A DNA stretch of 64,000 bases from Hibiscus mutabilis (GCA_019671005.1 CM033714.1:55227741-55291740), one strand, 5' to 3'. Numbered from the stretch's first letter, positions 25,090 to 38,011 are shown. Numbers and translations are program-made. Notes: generated from the sequence alone by a model not told the origin.

Positions 25090-26079
25090 AGGCTAGATCG
25101 AGAGCTTTGGAGCCATAGAAGTGCTGGATCGACGGACCCCTTCTTTGCCCATTTCTCTTTATATTAGATCTGATTTTATGGTGATGTTCTTTGAAAATGA
25201 TTTGGTGTTGATGGTACCCCTAACCGTGAACTAATTTCCTTAAGTTGGTTGGAGAAGTTTTTGCGACGAAACGCTAAGCTATTTTCAACTTTTAATAATT
25301 GATTGCTTTGGCTTTTTTGTTTATCTTTGACGTGCTTATTTTCTTAAATTATTTTCCAGACAACAGTTGGCATTGCATGCATATTATCCCTTAATATTGT
25401 ATCAGACTTGAGGGATAACGATTAATTGCCAAGGTACTAAGCTGAGAAGCTTCGACAGAAGATGTTCAAGTAGATGAGCTTACTTCGGAAATGAGTCTGC
25501 CCCTTAGGAGTAAAAGATTGAAACTTAATAAGTTGGTTAATGAGTAACATCACTATCAACATATAAGGTTAATCTTAATTAACTTCGGATATTGACATTA
25601 ACAGAGGCATTGATGCATGCTCAGCATTAAAAACCAAGGCTGAAGTTTATTAAAATGATGACATAGCGAACGTGAATTCCAAGCATCCCTTGCCAACGCT
25701 CATCACTAATTGAATACACTTGTTTGCCAAACTGCTGAACTTTTACTTTATTTTTCCTTAGTTATTTTTCTTAATCATAAATCCAACTTTAATATCAAAA
25801 TCTTTCGTTTCAAATTACAAGTATGAATCGTGGCAATTAATTCTTGGACAATCCTTGTGGAGACGATACTCAGCTCACTACTATATTGCTTTCTCACCAT
25901 GTATACTTGCACGTAAAAGACGTATTCTTGGCATTATTTACTTGCATAATTACACTGAACACTTAATCTTTTGTCATGCAATATTTCGCCGACACAAGCC
26001 AAGAAGAGTTGGAGATAAATCTACCTTTTGCTTACGTGGACTCTCCTTAGATACAAAACTCATTAAAGATAACGGGTAA
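25090..26079. other. No gene; decayed repeat sequence with an Athila-like LTR tail
   Basis: I see no supported coding region here. At 25,850-25,915 the stretch CAATCCTTGTGGAGACGATA followed by a tyrosine/threonine-codon-like ACTATA and CTTGCACG resembles the 3' end of the Athila LTRs at 46,310-46,400 and 56,620-56,705. The stretch may therefore hold an older Athila-type LTR. The remainder is not recognisable to me. An open frame at 25,855-26,079 runs across this LTR tail and is not a gene. Confidence 0.4.
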
Positions 26080-27142
26080 GCAATATCCTCATAAAGGAGG
26101 CTGCACACACTTTAAGGTTACAAAACCCTAGCTTCCCCGCCTATATAAGGAAGACTTGGACAAAAATTAAAGGGAACGTGATTATAGACTACAGTCCTTA
26201 GTCTTCATCTATCGGAGAACCTCCGAAGTTGAAGTGCTAGAAGAGTCTCCACATGATGGAAGCCATCGAGAGAGGCTGAAGGAGTGTGGGACCGACATCA
26301 ACAGTTAGAAATCTTGGAGGAGATCGTCGAGGACGTTGACCCTTTTCTATCCCTTTCTTGATAAACTACTTTACTTTAATTTTTTATTATGGATGTTTTA
26401 GGCTCATACATGAGCTAAATACTCTTTGTTGGGTTTATTGCTTTACATGATTTTATGTTTTGAATACTATATTTTAATACTATAATTCTTTCCCTTTATC
26501 TATTATGTTCATCATTCTTCATGCGTAGTTATTGAAAGAGCTGTCGAGAAAGACCTTTAACTATTGATTTGTGGCTTAATATCCAAAGAGTTAGGTTAAA
26601 CAAACATGAAAAGTGGGGATAAGTTGTTAACTTAGTCTTAATCTGGCTTAGACATAAGTTTAGGGTTTTAGTGACTAATAAGGAGAACTTGAATAAGTAA
26701 TATAGTTGTTAGGGTTCACGCAGACATGTATCACCTTAGCTTCTTTGTTATAGCTTCTAGGCAACGAGAGAGTTAGAACTTCATTAGAAAATCATGTTGA
26801 GTAGATAAAGATCTTAATTGGTTTATGCAAACATGTATTGCTAGTCGCTATAGCATTGAAAAAAGTAATCAAGAATAATTCCTAGGAAATAAACCCAGTT
26901 TCCATAATTATCTATTATTTGCCGCAACATTTGTTTTGTCTTGATCATAGCTACTTTACTTTATTTTGCATTTAGTTTTTATAATCACCATCAAACCAAT
27001 ACTTGCTCAACCAATTATAAGTACGATAACTTTGTATTTATTGATTCAATCCTTGTGGGTTCGACACTCTACTATATCACTTTATTACTTGGTCGATGAG
27101 CATACTTTTTCTAAAGTTCATCACTATTCAAAAAGCACCAAG
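26080..27142 (+). repeat. Probable 5' LTR of Athila-2
   Basis: The stretch ends AAAGCACCA directly before AGTTTTTGGCGAC, the same junction as in Athila-1. Near 27,045 it has CAATCCTTGTGGGTTCGACA, the usual Athila 3'-LTR segment. A TATA box CTATATAAGG lies at 26,141-26,150. The left end was not located; I see no clear TG terminus or match to a right LTR, so the start is approximate. Confidence 0.5.
26141..26150 (+). promoter_or_regulatory. TATA box in the Athila-2 LTR
   Basis: CTATATAAGG preceded by a C-rich stretch and about 1 kb before the LTR end. Sequence and position suit an LTR promoter. Confidence 0.5.
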
Positions 27143-27148
27143 TTTTTG

Positions 27149-27166
27149 GCGACTTTTTTGGGGATT
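27149..27166 (+). other. Primer-binding site of Athila-2, degenerate
   Basis: TGGCGACTTTTTTGGGGA lies six bases after the LTR end. It resembles the tRNA-Asp site used by Athila elements (TGGCGCCGTTGCC in Athila-1) with several changes. Confidence 0.6.
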
Positions 27167-27259
27167 GACAATTACATTGTAATTGCGTTTAAGAGTTTAG
27201 TTTCTTTGCGTTTAAATTTTTTAGTTTTTATTTTTTTCAGGTATGTCCTATTGCAGACC

Positions 27260-28080
27260 CGATGCACAAATCATGAGGAACAAATTCTCCCTTGCAACCC
27301 AAAAATTGAAAGATATTTAAGATATCTCCGTTGAGGATAAAGGAATATGGATCCTCCTGGCCACCGCCTCAACAATGCACAAGACGACCATGATAATGAG
27401 TGTAGCAATGGCATACCACTGGGAGTGGTTGTTGCGAACAACCTCAATCCATCAATCATTGTGCCTGATCTAGGGACAACTCACTTTGATTTGAAGCCTA
27501 TCATGTTCAACATGTTCAACTACATTGGAGAATTTGGAGTATTAGCAAAAGAGGATTCTCGAGAACACATTCAAGCTTTCTTTGAAGTTTGTGCTTGTTT
27601 TAAACAATCGGGAGTCCTGATAATGTGTTGAGACTTAAACTATTCCACTACTCCTTGCAAGATTGAGCCCGAGTATGGTTGAAGACTATATCCTCATGAG
27701 CCATTACATCCTGGGATAACTTGTACAAGAACTTTTTACACAGATATAATCCACCGAATGTGCACAATCAGAAGTGAAGCAATATCATTACATTCACGCA
27801 ACGAGATGATGAATTCATGTATGAATGCTGGGACAGATACAAAGATATTCTACGCAAGTGCTCAATTCTTGGATTCCATGATTGGCTACAAATAATGATG
27901 TTCTATAATGGCATCAATGCACCGACAATAATGGTGATTGACTCTCCAGCCAATGGTATTTTGCTAGATAAAGATCCTGAAGAGGCTTTCAAACTACTTG
28001 ATCAAATAGCCAATAACGACTACCTATTTCCTAGAGTGAGATTGAATCCAGGCCCTAAAACTTCTAGAAAACTCTAGCTG
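27260..28080 (+). pseudogene. gag: Athila-2 gag, broken
   Basis: Aligns by eye with the Athila-1 gag at 46,519-47,361. An NPKIERYLRYLR segment near 27,297 matches DPEIERTLQRLRQRLR. From 27,347 a frame gives FDLKPIMFNMFNYIGEFG and EDSREHIQAFFEVC, then a TGA at 27,629. A second open part at 27,817-28,077 has YECWDRYKDILRKCS, MMFYNGINAPT and NGILLDKDPEEAFKLLDQIA. Between them the region is frameshifted. The capsid is thus recognisable but dead. The zinc-knuckle part that should follow (28,080-28,318) is too decayed to read with confidence. Confidence 0.8.
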
Positions 28081-28317
28081 GATGATTCCCAGAGTGTGAC
28101 AGCTCAACTCTCCACCATTGCAAGTCTTCTCAAGAACATGTAGTTCATATCCAACATGCAAGAGGCTAAGGTAATTCAACATACATGTGAGCACTATGAT
28201 TGGGAATACTAGTCGAATGAATCCCCCCAACAACAAGAATCTAGATGCTATGTAGGGAATGCCAACTACAATAATGATCCCTACTCGAACACCTAAAACC
28301 TAAGGTCGTGACAACAT

Positions 28318-28503
28318 CTAAACTTGAGCATATGTCATAACTATTATCGTCATGCTTTATGCGATCTCTGTGCAAGTCATAACTATTATCGTCATGCTTT
28401 ATGCGATCTCTGTGCAAGTGTCAATTTAATGCTAAAATTAGTATGCTCAAGACTGGACATGGGAAGAGCTCAGCCTACATCGGTGATCCATCAATTGGCA
28501 TCG
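28318..28503 (+). pseudogene. Athila-2 protease, N-terminal half, with duplicated active site
   Basis: HALCDLCASVNLMLK corresponds to the Athila protease active site (ALCELGASINLMPK in Athila-1); the usual glycine after D-L is cysteine. A 42-bp in-frame tandem duplication (28,334-28,417) repeats the NYYRHALCDLCAS segment, so the active-site strand is present twice. The frame runs on through VIHQLA at 28,500 and is then cut by the TGTAAC terminus of an inserted LTR at 28,504. The matching C-terminal half begins at 59,617, 31 kb away. Confidence 0.8.
28334..28417 (+). repeat. 42-bp tandem duplication in the Athila-2 protease
   Basis: Two identical 42-bp units that begin GTCATAACTATTATCG at 28,334 and 28,376. 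The length is a multiple of three, so it adds 14 residues without changing frame. Confidence 0.9.
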
Positions 28504-28642
28504 TGTAACCCCCTTGACCTGACCTAGTCGCTAGACCTGAATCAAGGAAATCACATTTTTTCCTTTTATGTTATCTAGATGCATCGCTAAGTCCTAAAAA
28601 GTACAAGCAAGCAATGGTTCGATTTAAGCTTGGTAGATGAAA
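28504..28642 (+). mobile_element. Left terminus of the 31-kb nest (LTR end, TGTAACCCCC)
   Basis: TGTAACCCCCTTGACC follows the Athila-2 protease directly. The three bases before it (TCG) and the five after 59,616 (GATCG) are what a target duplication would leave after loss of GA on the left. It is either the start of a plus-strand LTR (F, ending at 44,194) or the outer end of minus-strand LTR E, whose other end is at 59,616. I could not decide. The stretch is cut at 28,643 by solo LTR B. Confidence 0.6.
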
Positions 28643-28944
28643 TGTAACACCCCAAATTAGGGTCTAGAAAATGTTGTGTTAAATTTTGATTTTTGTTAGC
28701 TAATATATGTTTTGATTTTAATTTAGGGGACTAAAAAGAGAACTTAATCAACCGAGTGGACATTTCTTAAAGGACTACTTTGCATGCATTTCTAATTAGC
28801 ATGTTTGCATGCTAAACATTACCTAACTAGGGGACTGAAGCCATGTGTTCCATGAGGAGGCTTGGTCATAGAATAGCTGGGGTCATCTTCTTCTCCATTC
28901 CTCATGAAACCCAATGGTTAGAGACAGAGAACTCATGGGGAAAA

Positions 28945-31900
28945 TGTAACACCCTAAAATTGGCCTAGAAATGTTACCACTATCTAAACTATAGACTAGT
29001 TGAATATATGTGGTAATCAAATTAAAGAAGAATGAACATTAGCTATCCTTAAGATCAAATAAGTGAAATTAGAACCAAATTGAATTGAAATTAAAACTAG
29101 AAGGCATAAATGAAAGGATGAAATTGTGAACATGCAAAGCTATGAAGATTGCATGTAAAATTGAAATTAGATCAAGGCCTTGACACATGTTCTCATTAGA
29201 AGAGAACATGTGCCAATTTGGATGGTGACTCATGGCCAAGGAGGAAAGATGAACAAACATATTGTCATCTTCCTCCCATTATCATCCACCTTGGCCGATA
29301 ATTAAGAGAGAAAAGGGGAGAGACAATCTTCATGCAACACCTTCAAATTCAAGCTCCTTGATCAAATTTAGCTTGGAGAAGGTATAATGGTTGATTCCAA
29401 CTTGTTATATAATGTTTGAATGAGTAATTGATGATGTCTTTGTTGTATAAATTGAATTGGATGATTGTTATGTGTGTTAGGAGCATGCTAGCTTCAATTT
29501 GAACTTGAAATTGTGATTTCTAGTAGCCAATTTGATAAAGGAAATATGAGAAATGTGTACATGGTTGAAAACAGTCTTGATTAGAGACTATTTTGGATAG
29601 TGAAAATGTTTTGACATGTCAATTGGATATAGAACCTTGTTTTGATCATGCATCTAGATAAAATGAAGATTGAATTGAATAGATAACTTTCTGAAAATGT
29701 GAAAGCACCTAATTGGACTAGTTAATTTAGGTAATGAACTACTCAATTGGTAAATTGAATGTGCAATGTTGATCAAATAGATCAAATTGAGTTCAACACG
29801 ATAATGCCCTATTTTAAGCACATGGCTAGGTGAATTAGAATGACCTAGACATGTAAGAACATGAAAATGAATTGAATTGCCATGTTATAACCTTGTTAAA
29901 ATGAGTTAAGAAGCTAGAAATTCAACTTTATGTAATCTGCCCAGAATGCTCTATTTTGAGCAATAACTTTGAAAAAATCACTATAAATTGTATAAAATGA
30001 ATTTGAGGCTGAAATTTTTATGAACAACACCCTGATATGTCTAAATTTATTATGAGAAAACAAAACTGAATTCTGAGTTGTACAATGAAATGTAGAGAAG
30101 AAACACTAGGGACAGTGCAAACTGTCCAGTGTAACAAATTGCCTTGTCTTTAAGTTAAAAACTGTATTAATTGGAAAAGAAATAAAATGCAAGCCTTATA
30201 TGGTTATAAATACAATTACATGAGCTTTCCAATGGTATAAACCAATTGAAATTCCGACGTACGGAATGAAAGTTATGCATGATTAAGTGACTAGAGTGCA
30301 AGCTGCCTGGAAGCAGCAGTATAGGTAATTGTACACTATTTTGTGTCAATTTGTAAACTGTTTCCTAAATAGTTGTAGAACATTGATTCTGCCTTGTTTT
30401 ACATGAACTAGAGTATAGATAAGTGTAGTTAAGTGCAATGGAGAATGTATATGAGCATTCTGCCAGTTTTGTGTATGTTATGTGCTTGTGACATTGCCTT
30501 GATTGAATGATCATATGAACTTGTCTTGACACGTTTGTACTTGTAATGTGATAGAACCAGGAGTAAACTTGGTGGAAGAGGATAGAGTGGATCATCCTAA
30601 AGCCAAGAACAAAGGAGTGTGGATCCAAGACTAGCTAAGCTTGGAGTATTGTGAGTGTAGTTATCTCTAGGGTTAGGACTAGGTCCTAACCAAATGCATA
30701 CTTGTTTACATTCTTCAAATGTTAATTGAACCTAATCATGAACTTGACTTAATAAGGGAAGAATTAGTAGTAATGCATGAAACTTGATCACAACTTTGCA
30801 TACATGTTTAATTCGAATGTTTAAGCATGATTACGTGGTAACCTTGGTGCTTATATGTGTGATATTGCATGTGATCAAGTGTTTAAAGAACTTGGTTGTA
30901 ATGTATCCTACTTGATGAAATGAAACATGAAAATTACATGAAATATGAGCTATGGCTCAAATGGCCTAATATGAAATGAACTTGCTTGACATGATCTTGA
31001 TCTTGAAACACTTGAATAAATGGTAAATCGAACAACCTTGGTAGCTAGTTGGACTAGGTAGAAGGCATCCCTTAGAGTCTAGAGCTCATTGTGTCAGGGT
31101 GGACTACGGTCCAGAGCTAAGGACCCTATTTGGAGACAGATAGAGGGTACGTATGTGGTCTTTGGTGACAGTAGGAGGGTTGACCAGGATTACGGTGCAT
31201 TTTGTGGCGATAGTTGATTGGAGACCTAAGTATCAAGGGGGTTGTTTAATTGATAACACATGTAATAACAATCCTAAAACACATGTGACTTGTCTTGAAA
31301 ACTATGAATATATGTTACTTGACATGAAAACCATGAATTGTATGTTACTTTTCATGTAAGCATGATTTGCTTGATTCATGATATGAAAACATGAAGTATG
31401 AATTCTTGTTCCTTGATAGTCGAATGTATGATATCCTTAGCTAGGATTATCTTGATGCTTGAAAGCCTTAGCTAGGATCAATCTAATGCTTAAAACCCAT
31501 AGCTAGGTTCATTCTTGTTTAAATGACATAAAACTTGATATATCAAATGGTTAGAACTAGTTACTACCTCACTAAGTACATTCTTGTACTTATCACTCTC
31601 GTTTTCATTCTTCCCGACTACAGGATAAAGGATACGAGTGTTGCTTGATCTTGAAGCCTGTTACCTTGAGCTAGAAGCAAGTCACACAAGCTTCGCCTAA
31701 GTATGGTTTCATACTTGTTTTGTATATCTCCTAGAATAGTGGCACTAGATTGTATATAGTTTATCATGATCATGCATTTTGGTACACTTGAACTTGTATA
31801 TATTCTTGTTCTTGAATGGGCCTACTATGTTATGAATCTATTGTCAAGTATGTAATGAACTTTAAGTACTTGTATTGAATGGTAATTGTTGCACATATGA

Positions 31901-32519
31901 GATTATAAATGGTAAGGAACACCATTCGAATGCTTTGATAGTATGTATTCACTTGTGTATGTACATATCATGTTGAAAGTGTTATTGTGTATTTGTATGG
32001 CGCTTGCCGAATGGTCTGGTTCATGGGGAACAAGTTACATGCCTTGTTGTATGTATTTTGTGTTAATGGCCGAATGGTTAGGTATAGAGAATGACTTGAA
32101 TATTAGCCAATTTCATGCTATTGCATGTTCTAGAGTCATGTTAGTAATTTAAGGATAAGATGTATATGTATAAGTCTAAGGAACAAAGAAATGAAATGGA
32201 ATTAGGTTGTTGTCTTAATTCATTCGAATGATAGGGATAAAAATGAAGTAAAGTGAATTGATAATGTAGTAACTTGTAATGAAAGCATGAAAGGAAATAA
32301 ATTAGTGACCTATTCGAATTGTTTTAGGTTGAAGTAAGAATCAAAATGTAAGTTACTTGCATGATAAGTAATGAATGCTTGGTTGCTTGTTAGTTAAGTA
32401 ACTCATCTAATAAGGATGAGTTGTCAATGCTTGTATTGTATTGCTTGACTTGCCCTTGTTGCTTGCTTATGTAACGCTCCCGAGCCGGTTTGCTACTAGC
32501 CTGGGGTAGGGGTGTTACA
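28945..32519 (+). mobile_element. Solo LTR 'C', 3.6 kb
   Basis: Starts TGTAACACCCTAAAATTGGC and ends TGGGGTAGGGGTGTTACA. The flanks are GAAAA on the left and AAAAA on the right, a one-mismatch duplication in an A-rich site. It shares the LTR backbone of the Tekay-like family: an AATCTGCCCAGAATGCTCTA stretch near 29,935 and a CCTCACTAAGTACA core near 31,567. It differs enough to be another subfamily. A GGACTACGGTCC palindrome-like segment lies near 31,101. No coding sequence. Confidence 0.85.
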
Positions 32520-34160
32520 AAAAAACTCCATAGCTTGGTAGGAACAAGGAATCAGTGAGGAAAAACTAGGATTTACACTTAGGAAATTGTTATACTTCCA
32601 TTAAGCTAATATTTAGTTCTTAGTTTATTGTATAATTGATTGTTGTTGGAAACATGAAATTGATTCAATTTGAATAGGATTTGTGTATCTATTATTTAGT
32701 TGAAGGCAATTGCTTTGTGTTTAGAAGAATTATAATGAACAAATGGAAAATTAAGTTAGAAATGATTGATATATTGTTTGGTTGATAGTGTATATTCGAA
32801 TGAATGGCTAAATTGTCTCTTGAATCTTATTTGTTATGGTTATTGAAATGTATTAGATAGAATGACTTGGGAATGTCTTGCTTTTATATGCTGAAACTGG
32901 TATACATAGGAAAGAACGTGATTCATTGGATGTTATAGGTACTAAATCGAATTGTTAGCCTAAAAGTATGATGAATTGTGAAATTGCTTTGTTGAGAATC
33001 TTGAACTCTTTCATTTGAGCTGTTCATTGTCTTTAAATTGAGTAGATAAATTGGAAATGAAACTATGAATAGATGAATAACAAAATTGCCCTGTTACAAG
33101 AGTGAAGAATCGGGACTGTTTTGATGATTGAATTACATGGTTGGTTGCTAAATTAATTGATGAGTACTATAATGCTCTAGTGTTATTTTAGTTCAAGGAA
33201 AAGATGATTAATGCAATGTTGCCTTGTTTTTGGTGATTAGAACTTATGTTGAATTGGAAGAATAAGAGTATAACAAATGGGAAAATCGATAAGTAAGAAT
33301 TGATGTAGAGTCCTTGAATTAATTGTTTCCACTTGTGAAGGTCCCCGAGATAAAGTGACTAATTGTTAATAATGACATTGAATGGAATTGGAAATTTGAT
33401 CAATCAAACTTTATGGCTAATAAAAAAATATAATGTTATATGTTAGAAAATCAAGAGGATACGGAAGGAAAAAGGGCACTCGTAGATTCAAACAACGATA
33501 AGCGAAAGGGGATTGTGATACAAGAAAATCAATAGCTTGGAAACTACTATAAGTGTAACTTAGATTGTATGTATGGGTGTTGTTGCCTATTGCAATTATA
33601 TTATGCTAATACCTTAAAGAAAATACATTATGTGCCAACTCGGTTGAGTTAGAATTGAATGCCGGTCAAGGTAAGTATACTTGAGGTAAACTACTTTAGT
33701 TATACTATTTGATCTAGTTACACTTTGCTAGAAATTGTGAATTGGTAGAATGAATAAGTTGAATGATTGACTAAATGGGAACAAGGCACCTAATGCCTCT
33801 GGAACTGATCGAAAACAACTTAATTAAGCAAGCCTTGTATCGAGTTAGTTAGACACAATTGACATGCCATAGAGTCCATCGAGCTTGCTAGTTGGGACTA
33901 TGGTCCCTAATAATAAGATCTAAGGATCTTTTAGTACCTATGGTACTCTTGCTTCGTGTGTGACATTCGGCACATAAGTGTCCTTGATTTGGTACTATAT
34001 GTACCCTTGATAACATTGTTCTTGTTTGGATTTGTATGTCTATTAAGTCGATCAAGGCTCAAGTTAAATAAATGTATACCTGATTAGTTAAATGATATAA
34101 ACACCTCACTTATTTTTTGGTTATTTGATGGTTGATAGAAATCTCTTGAATTATAGGATG

Positions 34161-34188
34161 TATATAATATATATATATATATATATAT
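34161..34188. repeat. (AT)n microsatellite
   Basis: An AT dinucleotide run in solo LTR B. Confidence 0.9.
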
Positions 34189-36865
34189 CCCACGGATAAT
34201 GAATTAGCTTTTTCAATGAAAATCTAATTTGTAATCAAGTTAAAACTAGTCACCAAGGACTCTTGAAACTTTCAAAATACAAGAAGAGAACTAGACTATA
34301 TTGTTGTATATTGTAAGATCAATTTTATTCTCAAAATTCATGAATTTCACTCGAATGTATTTCAGGTCAATTTGAGTGCTAGTAGAACTCTTTCAAGGAG
34401 TAAAGCAAGATCACAAGGCAAACAATGTATGTTTTGTTTTCTCTTGAATGGGACTCCTAGGATGGTGGCATTAGAATGTTAGGAATGTTTTGATTTACAT
34501 TTTGGTATGTAAATATTAAGTGATTATGTCTTTGTGATGGCATGTAAATATGTATAAACTTATCGATGACCTTGTTATATGGTTTATGATGCCACTTTGT
34601 CGTGAATGATTTTGACGTTATGTTTGGTGGTGATAGGTTTTATGTTTAAGATTGATAGCCTCATAGGTGGATGTAGAATTTAAAAATACTATGATAATAA
34701 AGAATAAGATTTGATCTCTATGATTGGTAAAAAGAAAATATATGAGTTATTGCATGTCAACCTTCATAATAGTCCTAAATGGCTCGGTAGAATTTCAGTT
34801 AGACAATATAAATGGCAATACTCCATAGTACATTCTAATCTAATGTAAGAACTTAATCAGATGAATCCTTTAATCTTTATGAATTGTATCATCATAATTG
34901 CTATGTCGTATGTTTGCTTTCAAGTGGGTCTTGAAGATGTATATGAAATTGTGGTTTAATTATGAGGTTTTATGTGATTTCGAATAATAGGCAGTTTGCA
35001 TCTAGTTTTCTTGGATTGGTTTGCTAACTTGATGAACAAGTTAGATTATTTTTAATTCTTTTGGATGAGTTAAACCGGTTTATTACTAAACCGGGTTCGG
35101 GATGTTTCATGAAAGATATTTGAATCTTTGATCAAGTAACTCAAAGAAGAAGTAAGCATCCTTTTCTATCTTATAATTTAGAGTTTATCTTAGGTTTTGA
35201 TTTCAAATTCCATGAATTATGTTGTTGTTAGAAGTTAATGGACGATTAAAATTATGTCATGAATTTCTTGTTTCATTCGAATGATATATATATGTGAGGT
35301 TGTAAGTTTAGTGTTCGAATTACATCCTTGTTGATTGAATAATGGTGCTGGAATTTAAATTAGGTGTCATTACTCGCTATTAATTCATTTTGGGACTAGT
35401 TTGATATATTTATACATGTACACAAGAATGTTGGACCGATTTGAATGTATAAAAATGTTAGGAACTGTTTTGGTGTATATAAGTATGTATGCAAGTATAT
35501 AGGACTGTTTTGTATGTTGTAGGGATTGACTTGGACTGTTTTATTAATTTGAGAACAGGGGAGGGGCTGTTTTTGCAGGTTTAGGGATTGTTTTGTTAAT
35601 AAATGAGAAATTATAAGGGCTGATTTGGTGATCTAAAAACAGGGGAAATTGTTTTGGTAATAAAGTGGATTGTTTTGAGGTGTAAAATATGTATGTAAAT
35701 GTATGGAACTGTTTTGTAAGTTGTGTACCTAGGTAATGGACTGTTTTGCATGTTTTAAGAGCATTAGTGGCCTGTTTTGAGCATATACATGTGTATATAT
35801 ATGAAACCGAGACTGTTTTAGATTGATATGAAAATTAGTGGGCTGATTTGTAAGCATATATGTGAAAATATATATAAGGGACTGTTCAACATTGGTATAA
35901 ATGTGTATATAAATGTGAAAATTATATGTACACATGAGAATTTGAGTAGTTTATAAGTGAATAGTTGTTAGGAATTGTTATAATGCATAATTGTACCATT
36001 TGTTACATTTAGACCAAGAGGGAATTGAAGGACTAAAGTGGATCAAATAGTAGATAAACAAAAGGGGATCGTGATTCAGGAACGAAACTAGCTCGGAACA
36101 AACAGTGAGTGTAGTTTAAAGTCTCGGGACATGCTTGTAACCTTCCCAAGCATCTTTTGTTGTTTTAATTACATTATCTTATACTTACGCTAAGCTATGC
36201 TTAAATGAGCTTGGATTGAGGTAAGTACCTAAATGCTAAGGTTTATATATGTATGTGATGTGTTATGTGTGAATCAATAATATTCTCAAATTGAAAACTA
36301 TCCATACTTGAATATGCTTGATAGTAGTTATGCTATTCGAGTAAGATGAATGATGATGTTTGGAGAAATTCATATGACTTGAATACATGCCTAATATGAA
36401 AGGAAAATAAGCTTTGCTTATGTGATATTCTGATTAAGGAGCTATGTTCATTTTGCCTCTGACATGATAAGTTATAAGCCTTACTTATGTAATCTTATGA
36501 ACTTGAAACTTTGTTTACCTCTGGTAAATAATATATGCCTTTCAAATATCAAGTTAAGGAACTAAGCTCAATATCGATTCTAATATGAAAGATTTAAGCA
36601 AAAGCCTTCGTTTTTAGTCAGTCATAGGTATAGTTGGCATGCTATAGAGTCCATAGAGCTTGTGTTTGGGGTGGACTATGGTCCTTATGAGGCGACAGTA
36701 GGAGGGATTGACTGGTACTTGAGTACCATTTGTTTGGCGACAGTTGGTTAGGGATTCGTGTACCTAGGATACTAATGAATTATTTTGATCAAATATGAGA
36801 CAAGTAACACATGTTTCCGATACGTTACATTTGATAGTTTATATGATGAGTAACTCATGATTTGT

Positions 36866-37780
36866 GGACTGTTTTGGATAAATTCAATCATGTTGTGGAC
36901 TGTTTTGAATACATAATTGTATACACATGATTGGTGGACTGTTTTGGATAAATGTGGACTATTTTGGATAAATACAAGCATGTTGTGGACTGTTTTGAAT
37001 ACATAAATGTATACACATGATTGGTGGATTGTTTTGGATAAATACAAGCATGTTGTGGACTGTTTTGAATACAACTGTTTTAAATGCATAATTGTATACA
37101 CATGATTGGTGGACTGTTTTGAATAAATTCAAGCATGTTGTGGACTGTTTTGAATACATAATTGTATACACATGATTGGCGGACTGTTTTGGATAAATAC
37201 AAGCATGTTATGGGCTGTTTTGAATACATAATTGTATACACATGATTGGCGGACTGTTTTGGATAAATTCAAGCATGTTGTGGGCTGTTTTGAATTCATA
37301 ATTGTATACACATGATTGGCGGACTGTTTTAGGTGGACTGTTTTGGATAAATTCAAGCATGTTGTGGGCTGTTTTGAATACATAATTGTATACACATGAT
37401 TGGTGGAATGTTTTGGATAAATACAAGCATAATTGTATACACATGATTGGTGGACTTTTTTGGATAAATTCAAGCATTTTGCGGACTGTTTTGAATACAT
37501 AATTGTATACACATGATTGGTGGAATGTTTTGGATAAATTCAAGCATGTTGTGGACTGTTTTGAATACATAATTGTATACACATGATTTGTGGACTGTTT
37601 TGCATAAATTCAAGCATGTTGTGGACTCTTTTGAATACATAATTGTATACACATGATTTGTGGACTGTTTTGGATAAATTCAAGCATGTTGTGGACTGTT
37701 TTGAATATATATTTGTTTATACATGATTTGTGGACTGTTCTGGATAAGTGCAAGCATGTATTGGATTGTTTTGAACATAA
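36866..37780 (+). repeat. 70-bp tandem repeat array in LTR F
   Basis: About 12 units. Each combines GGACTGTTTTGGATAAATTC, AAGCATGTTGT, GGACTGTTTTGAATACATAA and TTGTATACACATGATTGGT. The last segment recurs at about 70-bp steps (37,098, 37,168, 37,238, 37,308 and 37,509, 37,579, 37,649, 37,719), with some deleted units between. Half-units share GGACTGTTTTG, so the array itself grew from a smaller repeat. Long minus-strand frames across it are by-products. Confidence 0.9.
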
Positions 37781-38011
37781 GTAGCTATCTGGATAAGTAA
37801 CAATGTTTACGAAATGCTATGTTTGATAACTTATATGAAAAGTAACTGTGTTCATGATATGTTATCTTGATGCTTATTGTGATAAGTAGCTATGTTATGT
37901 GTTGCTATGTTGATAACTTATGAGATAAGTAACAATGTTCATGAAATGCTACGTTTGATATCTTATGTGACAAGTAATTCATGGCCTTGATATGCTATGT
38001 TCGAAATTTTA

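Larger units (their letters stand above)
28643..35109 (+). mobile_element. Solo LTR 'B', interrupted by solo LTR 'C'
   Basis: Starts TGTAACACCCCAAATTAGGG at 28,643 and ends ACCGGGTTCGGGATGTTTCA at 35,109. A perfect 5-bp duplication TGAAA flanks it (28,638-28,642 and 35,110-35,114). LTR C occupies 28,945-32,519, so B itself is about 2.9 kb. No gag or pol is present. It carries an (AT)n run at 34,161-34,188 and a GGGACTATGGTCC stretch near 33,894 like those in C and F. The terminal TTTCA differs from the family's TTACA by one base. Confidence 0.85.

Noticed and set aside
25855..26079. 75-codon plus-strand open frame
   Set aside because: It overlaps an Athila-like LTR tail and shows no protein similarity.
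28554..28558. CATTT as target duplication for LTR F (matching 44,195-44,199)
   Set aside because: The sequence after it does not begin with TG and the site is T-rich, so the match is likely chance.
36772..37652. Several long overlapping minus-strand reading frames (up to 127 codons)
   Set aside because: They lie in the 70-bp tandem array. The unit is not a multiple of three, so all frames rotate through the same peptide pieces; there is no independent coding evidence.
36866..37780. CRISPR-like array
   Set aside because: Units are tandem with no unique spacers, in a plant LTR.
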